DNA from: Clostridium sp. NkU-1 | Lineage (GTDB): Bacteria > Bacillota_A > Clostridia > Lachnospirales > Lachnospiraceae | NCBI GenBank assembly: GCA_001312405.1 | Contig: BBDR01000006.1 | Span: 62,001-126,000 of the forward strand | DNA length: 64,000 bases | Direction: 5' to 3' | Part shown: one piece after another, positions 63,834 through 64,000 of the stretch | Layout of the letters: each line of letters opens with the position of its first letter | How positions within the stretch are numbered: the stretch's first letter is position 1 | Made by a program: the position numbers and the translations under genes | The notes under the pieces: model-generated | The model's input: the letters and a program-made list of their open reading frames with translations, nothing else | The model's database searches: none | What the model was told of the DNA's origin: nothing

Positions 63834-64000
63834 TCATTTTTTTCAGAGTGCTGATTCCAGCCACTTCATCTACGGGAAGAGAAAAAGCGATGGCATGTTC
63901 TCCGGTCTCTTTTAACACTGTTTCGCAGATGGATTTAAGAACCGCCTGCTTATCCGTAACAGGAACCAGGATGAGAAGAATTTCCTTCTCACTGGAAAGA
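63834..64000 (-). CDS. PII-like nitrogen-regulatory-type protein, C-terminal part
   Basis: Runs off the right edge. The visible part reads SSEKEILLILVPVTDKQAVL, then TVLKETGEHAIAFSLPVDEV and AGISTLKK. This is the ferredoxin-like alpha/beta pattern and closing AFSLPVDEVAGI of PII-superfamily proteins. The literal frame runs on to 63733 through the terminator hairpin; one fewer A in the run at 63837-63843 would stop it at 63834, which I prefer. Role (ammonium or metabolite sensing) is inferred. Confidence 0.6.

Noticed and set aside
1..64000. tRNA or rRNA genes
   Set aside because: I looked for cloverleaf TTCRA arms and rRNA landmarks and saw no convincing example; a covariance scan would be needed to be certain.

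Overview
The window looks like chromosome of an anaerobic Firmicute of the Lachnospiraceae (Lacrimispora / Hungatella / Enterocloster-like; genus inferred, not proven). The reasons are AGGAGG-type ribosome sites, a T-box leader, an archaeal-type AspRS with GatCAB, paired YesM/YesN-type sensors with sugar ABC importers, a Tn4451-type large serine recombinase and an LPxTG surface protein. Almost every long gene is cut by one or more single-base indels, mostly in homopolymers, while the protein continues intact in the next frame. I read these as sequence errors and annotate whole genes across them.

Layout. 1-229: start of a MATE transporter. 360-6924: T-box-controlled operon aspS-gatC-gatA-gatB plus an aminotransferase, giving Asn-tRNA (and Gln-tRNA) by transamidation. 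6945-10246 (minus): LysR regulator, GNAT, NADP-isocitrate dehydrogenase, DtxR-type regulator. 10486-17837: a beta-lactam response module. Two class B PBPs (one MecA-like) run rightward and blaR1-blaI leftward, converging on one terminator; BlaI-type TACA-NN-TGTA operators sit just after the -10 box of both outer promoters. 17924-26800: sugar-binding lipoprotein, two permeases, histidine kinase, AraC-type response regulator and a heparinase II/III-like lyase.

27012-47109: an feoAB iron operon in which feoB is split exactly in frame by a 17.35-kb element (28621 to 45977). Both junctions carry CATGTG, and joining them restores the conserved FeoB codons. The last gene of the element, ending 11 bp from the right junction, is a large serine recombinase. 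Cargo: a CcdA-TlpA redox fusion under a promoter with a cop/bla-type operator; a GntR regulator, IlvD/EDD dehydratase and GntP permease (sugar-acid use); a roughly 2,300-residue LPxTG adhesin with six tandem MBG/YDG units; and an alkylation-repair set (Ogt, AlkD-like, AdaA). A 41-bp leader occurs both before a small gene at 34416 and before the recombinase.

47121-51666: bacteriohemerythrin, RluF-type pseudouridine synthase, NAD-dependent DNA ligase, MetA. 51880-62139: a second sensor/regulator pair, a minus-strand sugar ABC operon, a GH88 unsaturated glucuronyl hydrolase, a DUF2264 protein and two unrecognised ORFs. With the heparinase locus this suggests use of uronic-acid polysaccharides such as glycosaminoglycans. 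62337-64000: secreted GH18 chitinase-like enzyme and part of a PII-like protein.
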